A stretch of DNA of 64,000 nt from Bacillus cereus group sp. RP43 (GCF_040459645.1 NZ_JARVHQ010000001.1:1922001-1986000), one strand, 5' to 3'; positions 25,727 through 34,687 are shown, counted from the stretch's first letter. Notes: a model not told the origin generated them from the sequence alone. Made by a program: numbers and translations.

Positions 25727-25990
25727 ATGAATTCGCAACTTTTTCCTATAGGCTCTATTGTAATTTTAAAAGAAGGTACAAAGAAAATCATGATTTTTGG
25801 GCGGAAACAACAAGTAGAAACGGATGAGGTAAGAAAATTCGATTATATGGGATGTCCTTATCCAGAAGGCTATATTAATCCAGATTTCACTTATTTATGT
25901 AATCATGATGATATTCAAGAAGTTGTTTCAACTGGATATGAAGATCAAGAAGAACGTACTTTCCAAGAAAATGTATTGTCTAAAATATAA
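25727..25990 (+). CDS. DUF4176 domain-containing protein
   Basis: 87 residues. FPIGSIVILKEGTKKIMIFG, YMGCPYPEGY and HDDIQEVVSTGYED are the recognisable DUF4176 blocks. The family is small, cytosolic and typically encoded beside LXG/WXG type VII secretion genes; its role may be that of a chaperone or accessory factor (inference from context). AAGGAGGAGG lies before the ATG. It ends the first toxin-immunity unit, and a strong terminator follows. Confidence 0.82.
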   Translation: MNSQLFPIGSIVILKEGTKKIMIFGRKQQVETDEVRKFDYMGCPYPEGYINPDFTYLCNHDDIQEVVSTGYEDQEERTFQENVLSKI

Positions 25991-26049
25991 TAAGAAATAA
26001 TGTGAAAAAACTGTTTTAACAAGTAGTTTTTTTTACATTATTTCTTATT
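25991..26049 (+). terminator. Terminator between the two toxin-immunity units
   Basis: TAAGAAATAATGT / ACATTATTTCTTA with an inner AAAAAACT / AGTTTTTT stem; T-rich on both sides. Confidence 0.8.
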
Positions 26050-26111
26050 AGTGATGCAACAAATGGAACCTTTATTGGCATGAAATAAGCTTGGTTGTTT
26101 TTATAGAAATT

Positions 26112-26231
26112 AATATATAAACTGATGGAATTAAATTTAACAAAGGTGATTGGAATCATGATGGCAAACAAGATTCGGTAAAAGATAGAGTTAAATCTGG
26201 AATCGGAACTGTATTAGATAAAATCTTTTAA
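26112..26231 (+). pseudogene. Duplicated fragment of the LXG toxin 3' end
   Basis: From 26126 it encodes DGIKFNKGDWNHDGKQDS and on to LDKIF, nearly identical to the end of the remnant at 24580-25029, then TAA. Similarity fades upstream of about 26112, where in-frame stops occur. It is a truncated second copy sitting exactly in front of the second membrane protein gene. Confidence 0.8.
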
Positions 26232-26249
26232 TTTTTTATGAGGTGCATA

Positions 26250-27026
26250 ATGGACAAATATAATGGCAACAACATAGACGATTGTATGCGAATATTAATA
26301 CCATTTGATGTAAGAAATATTGTAGGGGCCTTTGTGTGGGTTATCATGAATTTTCTTCTACTCATCATTTTATTCATATTTCCACCGTACAATATATACT
26401 CTTACGTAGCTTTACCATTTTATGTGATATGTAATCTATGGGGAATTTGGGTTTCTATTTATAAGCCTCGGCAGCCTCAGTTGCAACATTTACTATATTC
26501 TGGATTTGTTTCGTTAAGTATTTCATTTTGTAGTTTTATAGCTGTGCAAAAGTTAGCTTACGAATTCGTAGAAATAGAGTCCCCTTTATTTTTTATTCTA
26601 TCGCTTATTGCATATAGTTTAATTGTTTATAAATCTGAATTATTTTGGATTAAATATTTTACAGACCGCTTAAGGGGGACAACTAATCAAGGTGTGAAAA
26701 TTCCTAGAATTGTATTTTTTTCAAGTTTAGGTTATATAATTGGTCAAGTTAGTATTGGAATTTTGAGCCAAAAAGCTATGGCGATTGTGCTAATCGTTAT
26801 TTTTTCATTTATTTCAGTTGTTTTCCTAGGGCTAAGTACACATTTATATTTTTACTTTGATTTCAAAAAACAAGGTATTACTTCGGAACATTTTAAAAAA
26901 TTATATTCTCAAAAGAATCCTAAACTGTCAAGGAAGGAAAGGAGACAATCCATGACTGCTTCGGGACATGTAAATATACCACAATCTCAAAAGAAAACTA
27001 AAGTTACAAGAAAGGAGAAAAGATAA
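26250..27026 (+). CDS. Multi-pass membrane protein, paralogue of the 25046 gene
   Basis: 258 residues, about six transmembrane helices, clearly related to the protein at 25046 (DKYNGNN start, LWGIWVSIYKPRQPQ, LGYIIGQVSIGILSQK). It differs by a basic, Lys/Arg-rich C-terminal tail of about 45 residues ending in KVTRKEKR. GAGGTG lies before the ATG at 26250. Placed 18 bp after the duplicated toxin tail, it looks like a second immunity gene kept after its toxin was lost (inference). Confidence 0.6.
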   Translation: MDKYNGNNIDDCMRILIPFDVRNIVGAFVWVIMNFLLLIILFIFPPYNIYSYVALPFYVICNLWGIWVSIYKPRQPQLQHLLYSGFVSLSISFCSFIAVQKLAYEFVEIESPLFFILSLIAYSLIVYKSELFWIKYFTDRLRGTTNQGVKIPRIVFFSSLGYIIGQVSIGILSQKAMAIVLIVIFSFISVVFLGLSTHLYFYFDFKKQGITSEHFKKLYSQKNPKLSRKERRQSMTASGHVNIPQSQKKTKVTRKEKR

Positions 27027-27143
27027 TGAATTCGCAACTTAAAATTTGACTATATGGGATGTCCTTATCCAGATTTCAATTATTTATTTAACCTTGATGA
27101 TATTCAAGAAGTTGTTTTAACAGGGTATGAGGTTGTTGATTAA
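27026..27143 (+). pseudogene. Degenerate DUF4176 gene
   Basis: It starts as MNSQL (identical to the intact copy at 25727) with its ATG overlapping the upstream TAA. It then jumps to KFDYMGCPYP, having lost about 30 codons out of frame, and also lacks EGYIN before DFNYLFNLDDIQEVV. The frame breaks at once (TGA after seven codons). A clear remnant. Confidence 0.8.
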
Positions 27144-27222
27144 ATGGGGTGCTACAGGAATGTTTACAAATTACTTGGATCGATTACATAGTGTATTAAA
27201 AGAAAAATAAGTGGGATAGGAT

Positions 27223-27256
27223 AAAAGGTATACCAGTGTTTTAGGTATACCTTTTA
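27223..27256 (+). terminator. Terminator closing the duplicated unit
   Basis: AAAAGGTATACC / GGTATACCTTTT with a 9-base loop. Confidence 0.88.
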
Positions 27257-27273
27257 CTTAAGGGTTCTTTCTT

Positions 27274-27951
27274 CTATGCAAGAGTAAAGTAATGGGATAC
27301 ATATTCTTCTAAACCATGAACCTCTTTCTCAGGTGGCTCAATACCACCTTTTCTACCATAGCAAACATTTCTCAAGTATTCTCCGAAAATCATAGAGCGA
27401 CTTTTCTCATTTTCCATCCAACTATATCTGTTAATTATAAAATCACCATCAAAACTTGTATCAAATGTATATGGAATACAAGTTATATGTTTTGGTAAAT
27501 GTTTTTTTAATACTCTATATTGCCGACCTGCTCCTAAACTTTTACATACAAACAGTAAACTATTAACTGTTGTAAAATCAAAAATCTTCTTAGCTTCAAT
27601 TAGATTTGCGATAGAATGGAGAGAGTTTTTCTCGAAAGTGATAGCATCTTCGGGTACACCGTGTTCAATTAACTTGTTAACAATTACTTCTGATTCTGAT
27701 AAATCTCCATAATTCCAGTTTGGATGTTTCATTCCATGTAAACTAGTACCACCTGTGACGATAATTTGTGCACCTAAACCTTGTTGATAAGCATGTAGAG
27801 GAGCTTGCCAATTACCAGGATGGGAACCACCGAAAACGAAAATTGCATCACACTCTTGTGGTGTTGATTCTTTTAGGAAAGTGATTTCGGTTATTTCTTC
27901 AATTTGTTTTTTCGTAAGACATGGGATTTCAGGGTATTTAGGGATTACCAT
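27274..27951 (-). CDS. YdcF/DUF218 family protein
   Basis: 225 residues. The DUF218 core is present: DAIFVFGGSHPGNW, GAQIIVTGGTSLHG, ESEVIVNKLIEHGVPEDAI and the SxxN element NSLHSIANLIEAKK. Related proteins (SanA, ElyC, YdcF) act in envelope biogenesis or bind nucleotides, but this one has no membrane anchor and its role is unknown. TAGGAGG lies before the ATG at 27951; an upstream in-frame ATG at 27987 has no ribosome site. Confidence 0.85.
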   Translation of the reverse strand: MVIPKYPEIPCLTKKQIEEITEITFLKESTPQECDAIFVFGGSHPGNWQAPLHAYQQGLGAQIIVTGGTSLHGMKHPNWNYGDLSESEVIVNKLIEHGVPEDAITFEKNSLHSIANLIEAKKIFDFTTVNSLLFVCKSLGAGRQYRVLKKHLPKHITCIPYTFDTSFDGDFIINRYSWMENEKSRSMIFGEYLRNVCYGRKGGIEPPEKEVHGLEEYVSHYFTLA

Positions 27952-28044
27952 ATGAAAACCTCCTATATAGTGAAACGTTAAATTCATTATATAGCGATGT
28001 TATTTAGTGGAAAAAGGGAAGTTTTTCATTTGACAGTTCCCCTT

Positions 28045-28557
28045 TTATGATAACTCTCCTATGAACAAAAGTCCTGCTTCATCATAAAATTCATCTTCAT
28101 CCTTGATTATCTCTTGGAAATGCAATGTTTGGATGCTGTTAGAAATTGATATTCCCCATTCATGCCTGAAGTCGAACTCATTGGAAAGAGGAATCCATTT
28201 TTGAAATTCGTTATCTCTATTGAAAAAACTGTGAAAGTAGTCATTGTTTTTAAAGATGATGATTTGTGAGTGCCATAAACTTGCTATTTTGATCATAACA
28301 ACGACTCGATATGTATTTGTATCGTTCGGTTTCATTGTCATTAATTGATTCGCTTGATTTAACAGGGTTTGAATGCACAATCGCTTTACTTTCCTAGGTG
28401 TTGTACTAGAATCGATAAAAGCTTGAGAACCTGGTAAAGGCATATGCCAGTATTCATCGTTATAGAAAGTAGACGGAAATGCTTTAGTGGCGTCTTCAAT
28501 TCTTTTTATAAGAGTTTTTGTTTTTCGTTTCATTCCGCGTATTTTCTTTTCACGCAT
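28045..28557 (-). CDS. DUF3916 domain-containing protein
   Basis: 170 residues, basic at the start (KKIRGMKRKTKTLIKRIED), with YNDEYWHMPLP and TPRKVKRLCIQTLLNQA, which mark DUF3916. Function unknown. The ATG at 28557 overlaps the end of the LysR gene by 8 bases and uses GGAGAT inside that gene, so the two are translationally coupled. A later start at Met9 is possible but has no ribosome site. Confidence 0.78.
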   Translation of the reverse strand: MREKKIRGMKRKTKTLIKRIEDATKAFPSTFYNDEYWHMPLPGSQAFIDSSTTPRKVKRLCIQTLLNQANQLMTMKPNDTNTYRVVVMIKIASLWHSQIIIFKNNDYFHSFFNRDNEFQKWIPLSNEFDFRHEWGISISNSIQTLHFQEIIKDEDEFYDEAGLLFIGELS

Positions 28558-29401
28558 TGTTGATCATCTCCATAAATTTTTGCAAGGCAGCTGAGTGAAA
28601 AATATCTTTTCGAGTAATAAAGGTAGTAGGAACCTTTTTAAAGTGATTTGGTAATGTATTTAAAGATAAACCATGTTCGTAATCTGGAATAATAGATTTT
28701 ATCATAATAGCCGCGCCCATACCTGATTTTACACATGCAAGTATTGTTTCAATTGTTCCAAACTCTAGTATTCTTTTAGGTGAAATTCCCTCTTTTTGCA
28801 ACCAGTTTTCTAAGAGTCTTCTATAATAGCAACCATGACTAAAAGCGAGTAAATTCATTTTGCCTAGCTCTTTAAGGGAATATAAAGGGTTCTTGCTAAT
28901 GAGAACTAATTCTTCTTCACGAAATAAAATTGTATGAAGTTCAGTATGCTGAATATTTCCAGCGATAAGAGCCCCGTCTAGTTTTCGCTCTAAAACGAGC
29001 TGAGTTAATTGGTCTGTCGTGTTTGTTTCTAGAATCAATTCAATTTCGGGATACTTTTCATAATAGGTCGTTAATATAGGTGGGAGACGAACGGCTGTTG
29101 TCGATTCTGTACACCCGATTTTTAACGTGCCTTTTGGCTCGGTTCCGTTACTTTGGACAGCTTGAATGGATTGATCGATTAAGTGGATGATTTGTTTTGC
29201 ATATGTTAATAAAATTTCTCCGTTAGAAGTTAAAGTAACGCCTTTTCCATTTCGATAAAATAAAGGCACACCTAACTCAATTTCTATTTGTTTTATACGC
29301 ATCGTTACACCTGATTGTACATAGTTTAAGTTTTTAGCAGCATGAGATATATTTCCTACTGTCGCAACTTCGTAAAAAACCGTTAAATCTTTTATGTCCA
29401 T
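28550..29401 (-). CDS. LysR family transcriptional regulator
   Basis: 283 residues. The N-terminal winged helix-turn-helix is intact (VATVGNISHAAKNLNYVQSG), and the C-terminal inducer-binding domain carries SHGCYYRRLLENW and GTIETILACVKSGMGAAIM. It is transcribed away from the MFS transporter gene at 29514, the usual arrangement in which the regulator controls the divergent gene in response to a transported or detoxified small molecule. That target is now interrupted by a stop codon. The ATG at 29401 overlaps no other gene. Confidence 0.92.
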   Translation of the reverse strand: MDIKDLTVFYEVATVGNISHAAKNLNYVQSGVTMRIKQIEIELGVPLFYRNGKGVTLTSNGEILLTYAKQIIHLIDQSIQAVQSNGTEPKGTLKIGCTESTTAVRLPPILTTYYEKYPEIELILETNTTDQLTQLVLERKLDGALIAGNIQHTELHTILFREEELVLISKNPLYSLKELGKMNLLAFSHGCYYRRLLENWLQKEGISPKRILEFGTIETILACVKSGMGAAIMIKSIIPDYEHGLSLNTLPNHFKKVPTTFITRKDIFHSAALQKFMEMINNA

Positions 29402-29513
29402 TTATTATCACCCCGAAAAAGGTATCAATTTTTTTGATGGATTCTATTATTAACACTTATTTTACATGATATCAGAACCTTCATACAATGAAAGGGATAT
29501 GGGGGAGATAACG

Positions 29514-30740
29514 TTGATAAGTGAAGAAAAAATTGAAAAATGCAGTAGTTCTAATAAATGGATCATGTTAACTTTGGCAACGGTAGCACAGGTAAGTGCA
29601 ACACTTATAACATATGGAGTAGGGGTACTCGCGTTATTTTGGAAACAGAAATATGCACTTTCGAATATGTAGGTTGGATTGTTAATAAGTGCTGTAAATA
29701 TTGGTCCGCTGTTTTGTATGCTTTTTGCCGGAAGGTTACTAGATCGATATAACGAAAGAATATTAATTGGAGCAAGTGCTGTATTACTTGGTGGGGCGCT
29801 TTTACTTGCTCATACGGCAAGGGGATTTATTGGGTTATTATTTGTTCTTCTTTTAATAGGGACCTTTTATAGTGTGTCCCAGCCAGGTGGAAGTAAAGTA
29901 ATCTTGAAATGGTTTCCGAAAGAAATGCGCGGATTAGCTATGGGAATACGGCAAACTGGTATACCTATTGGCGGGGCGTTAGCAGGCGTAACGATCCCTT
30001 TGCTTACAATTAAATTTAGTTTATCTTATACGATAAATGTTATTGCAACTATATGTATAGTAGGCGGGTTATTGTTTTTCATATTTTATAAGGAATTGTA
30101 CGTACGAGAACACACGAGCCAAGAAAATGTAAGTATTTCTTTTTGGATGCAGTTAAAAAAGGTAATATGTAAAAAAGAGATGTATCCAATTTTTATTACA
30201 GGTATTTGCATGATTTCTTTACAAATGATATTAGTCGGACATTTTATAAAATTTTTAGCTGTTGAAAAATCGATAACACCTATTTTAGCAGGGAAAGTAT
30301 TTTCAGGTATGCTATTTGCAGGAATGATAGGCCGAATTATATTAGCTATAATAAGTGATACATATTACAAAGGGGATCGTCGTACACCGTTGTTTGTATG
30401 TGTATGTCTTTCTTTTTGCTTAATTTTAGTTGTTGTAATGAGTATACACACAATGACACTTGGGGTATTATTTGTGGTAAGCGGACTGTTAGGATTCTTT
30501 GCGATTGGTTGGTTTAGTCTTTTTATGGTCGAAGTTGTTGAGTCTGTAAGTGAGGAATCGGTAGGCCTGACAGTGAGTTTTGCGCTTACGCTTAATCAAA
30601 TTGCTATTATCTTTGCACCTGCTTTGTTTGGTTATATAGTAGATGGAAAAGGCTACACATATGCATGGATGGGTATAGCTGCATTAATAAGCGTTTCAGC
30701 GGTAAGTTTATGTAAAAGTAAAAAAATATTAAAAATGTAA
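29514..30740 (+). pseudogene. MFS transporter gene interrupted by an in-frame TAG
   Basis: One continuous reading frame of 409 codons, apart from TAG at 29670-29672 (codon 53). Before the TAG lies helix 1 (WIMLTLATVAQVSATLITYG). After it comes the rest of a 12-helix major-facilitator protein, including FAGRLLDRYNERILIGA and the RGLAMGIRQTGIPIGGAL motif. A GAG to TAG change would explain it. The TTG start at 29514 follows GGGGGAG; an ATG at 29466 is a poorer choice. Restart at a TTG after the stop would lose helix 1. It may be a recent loss of function or a sequencing error. Confidence 0.8.
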
Positions 30741-30760
30741 ATCATTTATGAAGAAAATAT

Positions 30761-30794
30761 AAAGAAATGTCATGGGAGTGACATTTCTTTTTTA
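30761..30794 (+). terminator. Terminator of the MFS gene
   Basis: AAAGAAATGTCA / TGACATTTCTTT with a 6-base loop, then T run. Confidence 0.92.
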
Positions 30795-30834
30795 ATATGC
30801 TGTATAATCAATTTAGAAATGAGATTCGTTTTCA

Positions 30835-31062
30835 TTAACGCTCATTTCCTCTTTTGAAATTACCTGTAATTTTAGCCATAATAAGTTGTTTTTCTTTTTC
30901 GTTATTTGCCCGATTTATTTTGTTTAAAAATTTGTCAGCTTCATTTCCTTTTAAAATCATTATTTGTTTTCCGTAATATTCAATTAAAACTATGTCATTT
31001 TTTGTTACTCGATAATGAAACATCATATCATCTAAACGATTGCGTTTATCGGTCTTTTTCAA
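30835..31062 (-). CDS. Small hypothetical protein (75 aa)
   Basis: 75 basic residues with no signal or membrane segment (KKTDKRNRLDDMMFHYRVTKND to NFKRGNER). GGAGGTGG lies before a TTG start at 31062. Function and family not recognised. The centre (IVLIEYYGKQIMILKG) looks like two strands of a small beta-sheet. The codon usage and ribosome site make it a likely real gene. Confidence 0.55.
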   Translation of the reverse strand: MKKTDKRNRLDDMMFHYRVTKNDIVLIEYYGKQIMILKGNEADKFLNKINRANNEKEKQLIMAKITGNFKRGNER

Positions 31063-31324
31063 ATTGCCACCTCCATTTTTGTTAATATGTAACGAATGTT
31101 ACATAAAAAATTTAAATTAAAGTTGGATCTATCCGATTGTAAGGTGGAAATTTTGTAAAAAAGAACTAAAATAGAGAGTAGTTAAAATTTGAACGTTAGA
31201 AAAAAGGAATCTAGTTTACTATGAGGAATAATAGAGTAGATAGATTATAAAATATTTAAAAATAAAAAGATATAGAATAGAATGGAAAAGTATAAAGTGA
31301 AACTAGATAAAAGAGGGTTCCCAT

Positions 31325-32452
31325 ATGTTTAAGAAATGGTTAATCTTTTTCTTTGTTTTTGCTATTTTTTGTGGGAGTGTCGCTGCACTCATACATGCAA
31401 ATAAAGAAAAGAAATACAGTTTGAAGGCATTTTCAAACTCTGGAGATCAGGTTGGAAATGATAAACCGAAAGTAGATGTAAATCAGCAAAAGCGTTATGA
31501 TATTGCAGCAACGAAACTTGATCAATATTTAAAAGATAAAGGATTTAACGGAACGGTTCTTGTAACGGATAAAAATAATGTGGTTTTACGAAAAGGATAC
31601 GGATATGCGAATATAAAAGATAAAGTTTTAACAACGCCAAGAACAAAATATCGCATCGGTTCCATAACAAAAACAGTAGTTGCAATATCTATATTACAGC
31701 TAAGAGAAAAAGGAAAATTAAGTATAGAAGATAATGTGAATAAATATATTCCGTCGTTTCCGGCAGATAAAAATATTACGTTAAGAAATTTGTTAACACA
31801 TACTTCCGGATTGCCAGAGCAGGGACAAGGTGGTGTTGATGCAGCATCGCGCTTAAAGTTAGTAACATGGATTGGATCTCAAAAGCTTGAATTTCCTGCA
31901 GGGATGGGATGGAGATATACAGATTATAATTATATGGTGCTTGCGTATATTGTAGAAAAGTTATCGAATAAACCGCTGGCTGAATATGTGAAAGAAAATA
32001 TTTTCACTCCTGTTGGAATGCATGAATCTGGGATGGGAGCAACTTTCCCTGGAGATATGTTTTTAGCAGAAGGGTATACGAAAAAAGATAATGAGTTAAT
32101 AGCTACGCCTCGTTTAAGAATGAATTGGCTATATGGTTGTGGTGAAATGTACACTACTGTTGATGATATGAAAAGGTTAGATGAGGCAATTATAGATGGT
32201 AAATTACTTTCTAAACAAAATTTATCAGATATGTTTACTGTATCACCCGCTAGAAAGTATGGATTTAGTTTCTATATTAATGCAGATTATAATCATAATC
32301 ATGGAGTGTTAGCTGGATGGAACACATTTAATAATTTTAATGGAGATAAACGAATTTTTGTAATTCTTTTCTCTAACGTACAAAATGGAATGAACGATGC
32401 ATTTAATCAAGAGTTTAGAAAGATGGCGAAAGATTTAATAGAAGGAAAATAA
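31325..32452 (+). CDS. Membrane-anchored serine hydrolase, beta-lactamase / PBP4* family
   Basis: 375 residues. An N-terminal hydrophobic segment (residues 4-24) exports or anchors it. The class C beta-lactamase fold has the catalytic SITK tetrad (Ser113, Lys116), the YNY second motif in DYNYMVLAYIVE, and HGVLAGWN in place of KTG. Members include D-Ala carboxypeptidases, esterases and D-aminopeptidases; the substrate is open. GAGGG lies before the ATG, and a strong terminator follows. The 262 bp upstream hold no gene. Confidence 0.88.
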   Translation: MFKKWLIFFFVFAIFCGSVAALIHANKEKKYSLKAFSNSGDQVGNDKPKVDVNQQKRYDIAATKLDQYLKDKGFNGTVLVTDKNNVVLRKGYGYANIKDKVLTTPRTKYRIGSITKTVVAISILQLREKGKLSIEDNVNKYIPSFPADKNITLRNLLTHTSGLPEQGQGGVDAASRLKLVTWIGSQKLEFPAGMGWRYTDYNYMVLAYIVEKLSNKPLAEYVKENIFTPVGMHESGMGATFPGDMFLAEGYTKKDNELIATPRLRMNWLYGCGEMYTTVDDMKRLDEAIIDGKLLSKQNLSDMFTVSPARKYGFSFYINADYNHNHGVLAGWNTFNNFNGDKRIFVILFSNVQNGMNDAFNQEFRKMAKDLIEGK

Positions 32453-32460
32453 TTATTTGA

Positions 32461-32500
32461 AAATCGGTATTGATATGAAATTATCAATACCGATTTTTTT
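32461..32500 (+). terminator. Terminator of the serine hydrolase
   Basis: AAATCGGTATTGATA / TATCAATACCGATTT and seven T. Confidence 0.95.
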
Positions 32501-32693
32501 ATTTAGTAATGTGTTATTTAGTGAACAGGCAGGCGTGAGAGAGGATTAGTACTCGAATAAATTTATGAAGGAAGTTAAATGATATTAATGTTAAATATAG
32601 GGAATGTATTTTGTGTATGTCATCTATTTGTATTGAAATTATGTGATTATCATGCGGAAGAATAATTGGTAATTTTTACATTGATGAAAAAGC

Positions 32694-32724
32694 TTGAGCT
32701 TCACACTATGTTAAGCCTTACATT
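32694..32724 (+). promoter_or_regulatory. MerR-type promoter of the deiminase lipoprotein gene
   Basis: TTGAGC, 19 bp, TACATT. The spacer begins with TTCACA-CTA-TGTTAA, a dyad placed exactly as in the promoters at 37851 and 39711. A 19-bp spacer with a dyad is the hallmark of promoters activated by MerR-family proteins, which untwist the DNA. Confidence 0.6.
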
Positions 32725-32752
32725 ATTGTAGACATGAACAGGAGGTTGCAAA

Positions 32753-33910
32753 ATGAAAAAGGTAGTAAAGTATTGTTTAATAGTTACATTATCTACAACG
32801 ATTATTAGTGGATGTTCTTTTGAAGGGAATAATGAAAATGTCAAAGGGAAAGAAGATAAAAAAGTAGAGGTACAGAAAAACGCTGGAAAATATACGATGC
32901 CGGATGAAAAAGATAAACATGAAGGTACATGGCTACAATGGCCTCATGAATACACATATGGTCAAGAGTATAAACAAGAAGTCGAGCCTATTTGGATTAA
33001 GATGGCAAGTGCTTTAACTGAGGGTGAAAAAGTCCACATTGTTGCATATGATGAGGAGGAGAAAGAGCGAATCAATAAGCTTTTAATAGATAAAGGGCTG
33101 AATATGGATAAAGTTGATTTCTTTATCACTCCTACTGATGATGTGTGGGCAAGAGATAGTGGACCGATTTTTGTTTATGACAATAATAAAAAGCTAAAAA
33201 TATTAGATCCAGCATTTAATGGTTGGGGAAAGAAAACTCCTTATAAAAATGATGCCCGTATACGTGAGAATGTTAGTAAACAATTAGGGATTGAAAGAAT
33301 TGATTGGGGCAAATTTGTCCTTGAAGGTGGCGCAATTGAATTAGACAGCAATGGGACTGCTTTATTAACTCGAAGCGCAGTAACAAATAAAAATAGAAAT
33401 CCTGATTTATCAGAAGGAGAAATTGAAAAATATATAAGTGACCTTGGGGTGACAAACTTTATTTGGTTAGATGGAGTGCCTAATTTAGATATTACTGACT
33501 TTCATATTGATGGATTTGCTAAATTTCATGATAAATCTACGATCGTAACGATGGCAGAAGATGATTTGGCTGAATGGGGTTTGTCAAACAAAGATATGGA
33601 TAAATTGTTGGATGCAAAAAATGCTTCAGGAAAGAAATATAAGTATGAATACTTACCCCTTAGTAAAGATAAAGTTACTTTAGAAAATGGGAAAACTCTC
33701 GATTATAAGGGATCATATATCAATTATTATATTGGAAATACAGTTGTATTGGTGCCTAACTATAATGATCCAAATGATAAAATCGCAAACGATACGATTC
33801 AGAAGTTATATCCGGATCGTAAAGTAGTTGGAATTGATGTGAGAGAACTTTATAAAAATGGCGGAATGATCCATTGTGTGACACAGCAACAACCGATTCA
33901 ATTGAAGTAA
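32753..33910 (+). CDS. Agmatine deiminase family lipoprotein
   Basis: 385 residues. A lipoprotein signal (MKKVVKYCLIV, lipobox ISGC, Cys about 21) precedes a full agmatine-deiminase/PAD domain. The substrate and catalytic blocks HEGTWLQWPHE, DDVWARDSGP, FNGWG, LEGGAIELD, DFHIDGFAKF and the nucleophile Cys375 in GGMIHCVTQQ are all present. The known reaction turns agmatine into N-carbamoylputrescine and ammonia, but normally in the cytosol; a surface-anchored form is unusual. ACAGGAGG lies before the ATG. It probably answers to the MerR-family gene at 37020. Confidence 0.9.
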   Translation: MKKVVKYCLIVTLSTTIISGCSFEGNNENVKGKEDKKVEVQKNAGKYTMPDEKDKHEGTWLQWPHEYTYGQEYKQEVEPIWIKMASALTEGEKVHIVAYDEEEKERINKLLIDKGLNMDKVDFFITPTDDVWARDSGPIFVYDNNKKLKILDPAFNGWGKKTPYKNDARIRENVSKQLGIERIDWGKFVLEGGAIELDSNGTALLTRSAVTNKNRNPDLSEGEIEKYISDLGVTNFIWLDGVPNLDITDFHIDGFAKFHDKSTIVTMAEDDLAEWGLSNKDMDKLLDAKNASGKKYKYEYLPLSKDKVTLENGKTLDYKGSYINYYIGNTVVLVPNYNDPNDKIANDTIQKLYPDRKVVGIDVRELYKNGGMIHCVTQQQPIQLK

Positions 33911-33940
33911 TCGATTTATAGTTTCGTTATGTTGCTTTAT

Positions 33941-33985
33941 AGACAAAATAGGTGAAATGCTATCTTTACTTATTTTGTCTTGTTT
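33941..33985 (+). terminator. Terminator of the deiminase lipoprotein gene
   Basis: AGACAAAATA / TATTTTGTCT followed by TGTTTT. Confidence 0.75.
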
Positions 33986-34081
33986 TAACACCTGTAATAA
34001 GAATGAAATGTATAATTTTAATATAATAATAATTAAACAAAAGTATGTTGCCATGATTGTTTTATATGGAAAAGGAGAAAA

Positions 34082-34507
34082 ATGTTTGTGTTGAAGAATT
34101 TAAAAAGAGTATTTTCGTTTTTCCCTATCGTTCTACAGTACATTATAAATGTAGCTTTGATCTGTTTGGGAATTGTTTTAAGTGTGTTTCTTATGAAAGA
34201 AGTTATTCAATTTATACAAGAACTGAAATTGAGTGGTGAGGAATCTAGTTATCATTTAATTGATAGCATTGTCGTATTCTTTTTATATTTTGAATTCATC
34301 GTAATGATTATAAAATATTTTCAAATGAACTTTCATTTTCCATTACGCTATTTTATATATATAGGTATTACGGCTATTGTTCGTCTCATTATTATAGACC
34401 ATGATAGTCCAATGGATTCATTGTTATATGCTTGCGCGATTCTTGTATTAATTAGTGCTTTATTCATTGCAAATTCTAAAATAATGCGTCGTGATTTAGA
34501 AGAGTGA
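34082..34507 (+). CDS. psiE: PsiE family membrane protein
   Basis: 141 residues, four transmembrane helices. The family is named for the E. coli phosphate-starvation-inducible gene psiE. FFLYFEFIVMIIKYF, FPLRYFIYIGITAIVRLIII and a short basic C-terminus are typical. Function unknown. GGAG lies 4 bases before the ATG at 34082; an in-frame GTG two codons on would sit at better spacing, so the start is not certain. No Pho box was evident. Confidence 0.85.
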   Translation: MFVLKNLKRVFSFFPIVLQYIINVALICLGIVLSVFLMKEVIQFIQELKLSGEESSYHLIDSIVVFFLYFEFIVMIIKYFQMNFHFPLRYFIYIGITAIVRLIIIDHDSPMDSLLYACAILVLISALFIANSKIMRRDLEE

Positions 34508-34568
34508 ACATTAGTTGTTTAAATCAAAAAAAGATGTTTTATCTTTTGGTAAAAAAGGAGTAAAGATA

Positions 34569-34643
34569 TTGAAAGAAATAATTTTAACCAGTTTCATAAT
34601 AATAGGATTTATGATTCTACTATTTAATTGTATACTTTCGTAA
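34569..34643 (+). CDS. Possible small hydrophobic peptide (24 aa)
   Basis: TTG at 34569, AAGGAG 8 bases upstream, encoding MKEIILTSFIIIGFMILLFN plus four residues. It is almost entirely one transmembrane helix. A good ribosome site and position between psiE and the bestrophin gene support it, but 24 residues is within chance. Confidence 0.35.
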   Translation: MKEIILTSFIIIGFMILLFNCILS

Positions 34644-34687
34644 TTTTAAAGGATAAAAAGTTAAAAAGGGAAGAGGCTTTTGTAAAT

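Noticed and set aside
27156..27210. A short tail reading GMFTNYLDRLHSVLKEK after the DUF4176 remnant.
   Set aside because: Too short and without a ribosome site; possibly another decayed piece of the toxin locus but not assignable.
24580..27256. The idea that this is a working type VII secretion system.
   Set aside because: No EssC, EsxA or other secretion component is present, and the toxin pieces lack their export domain.
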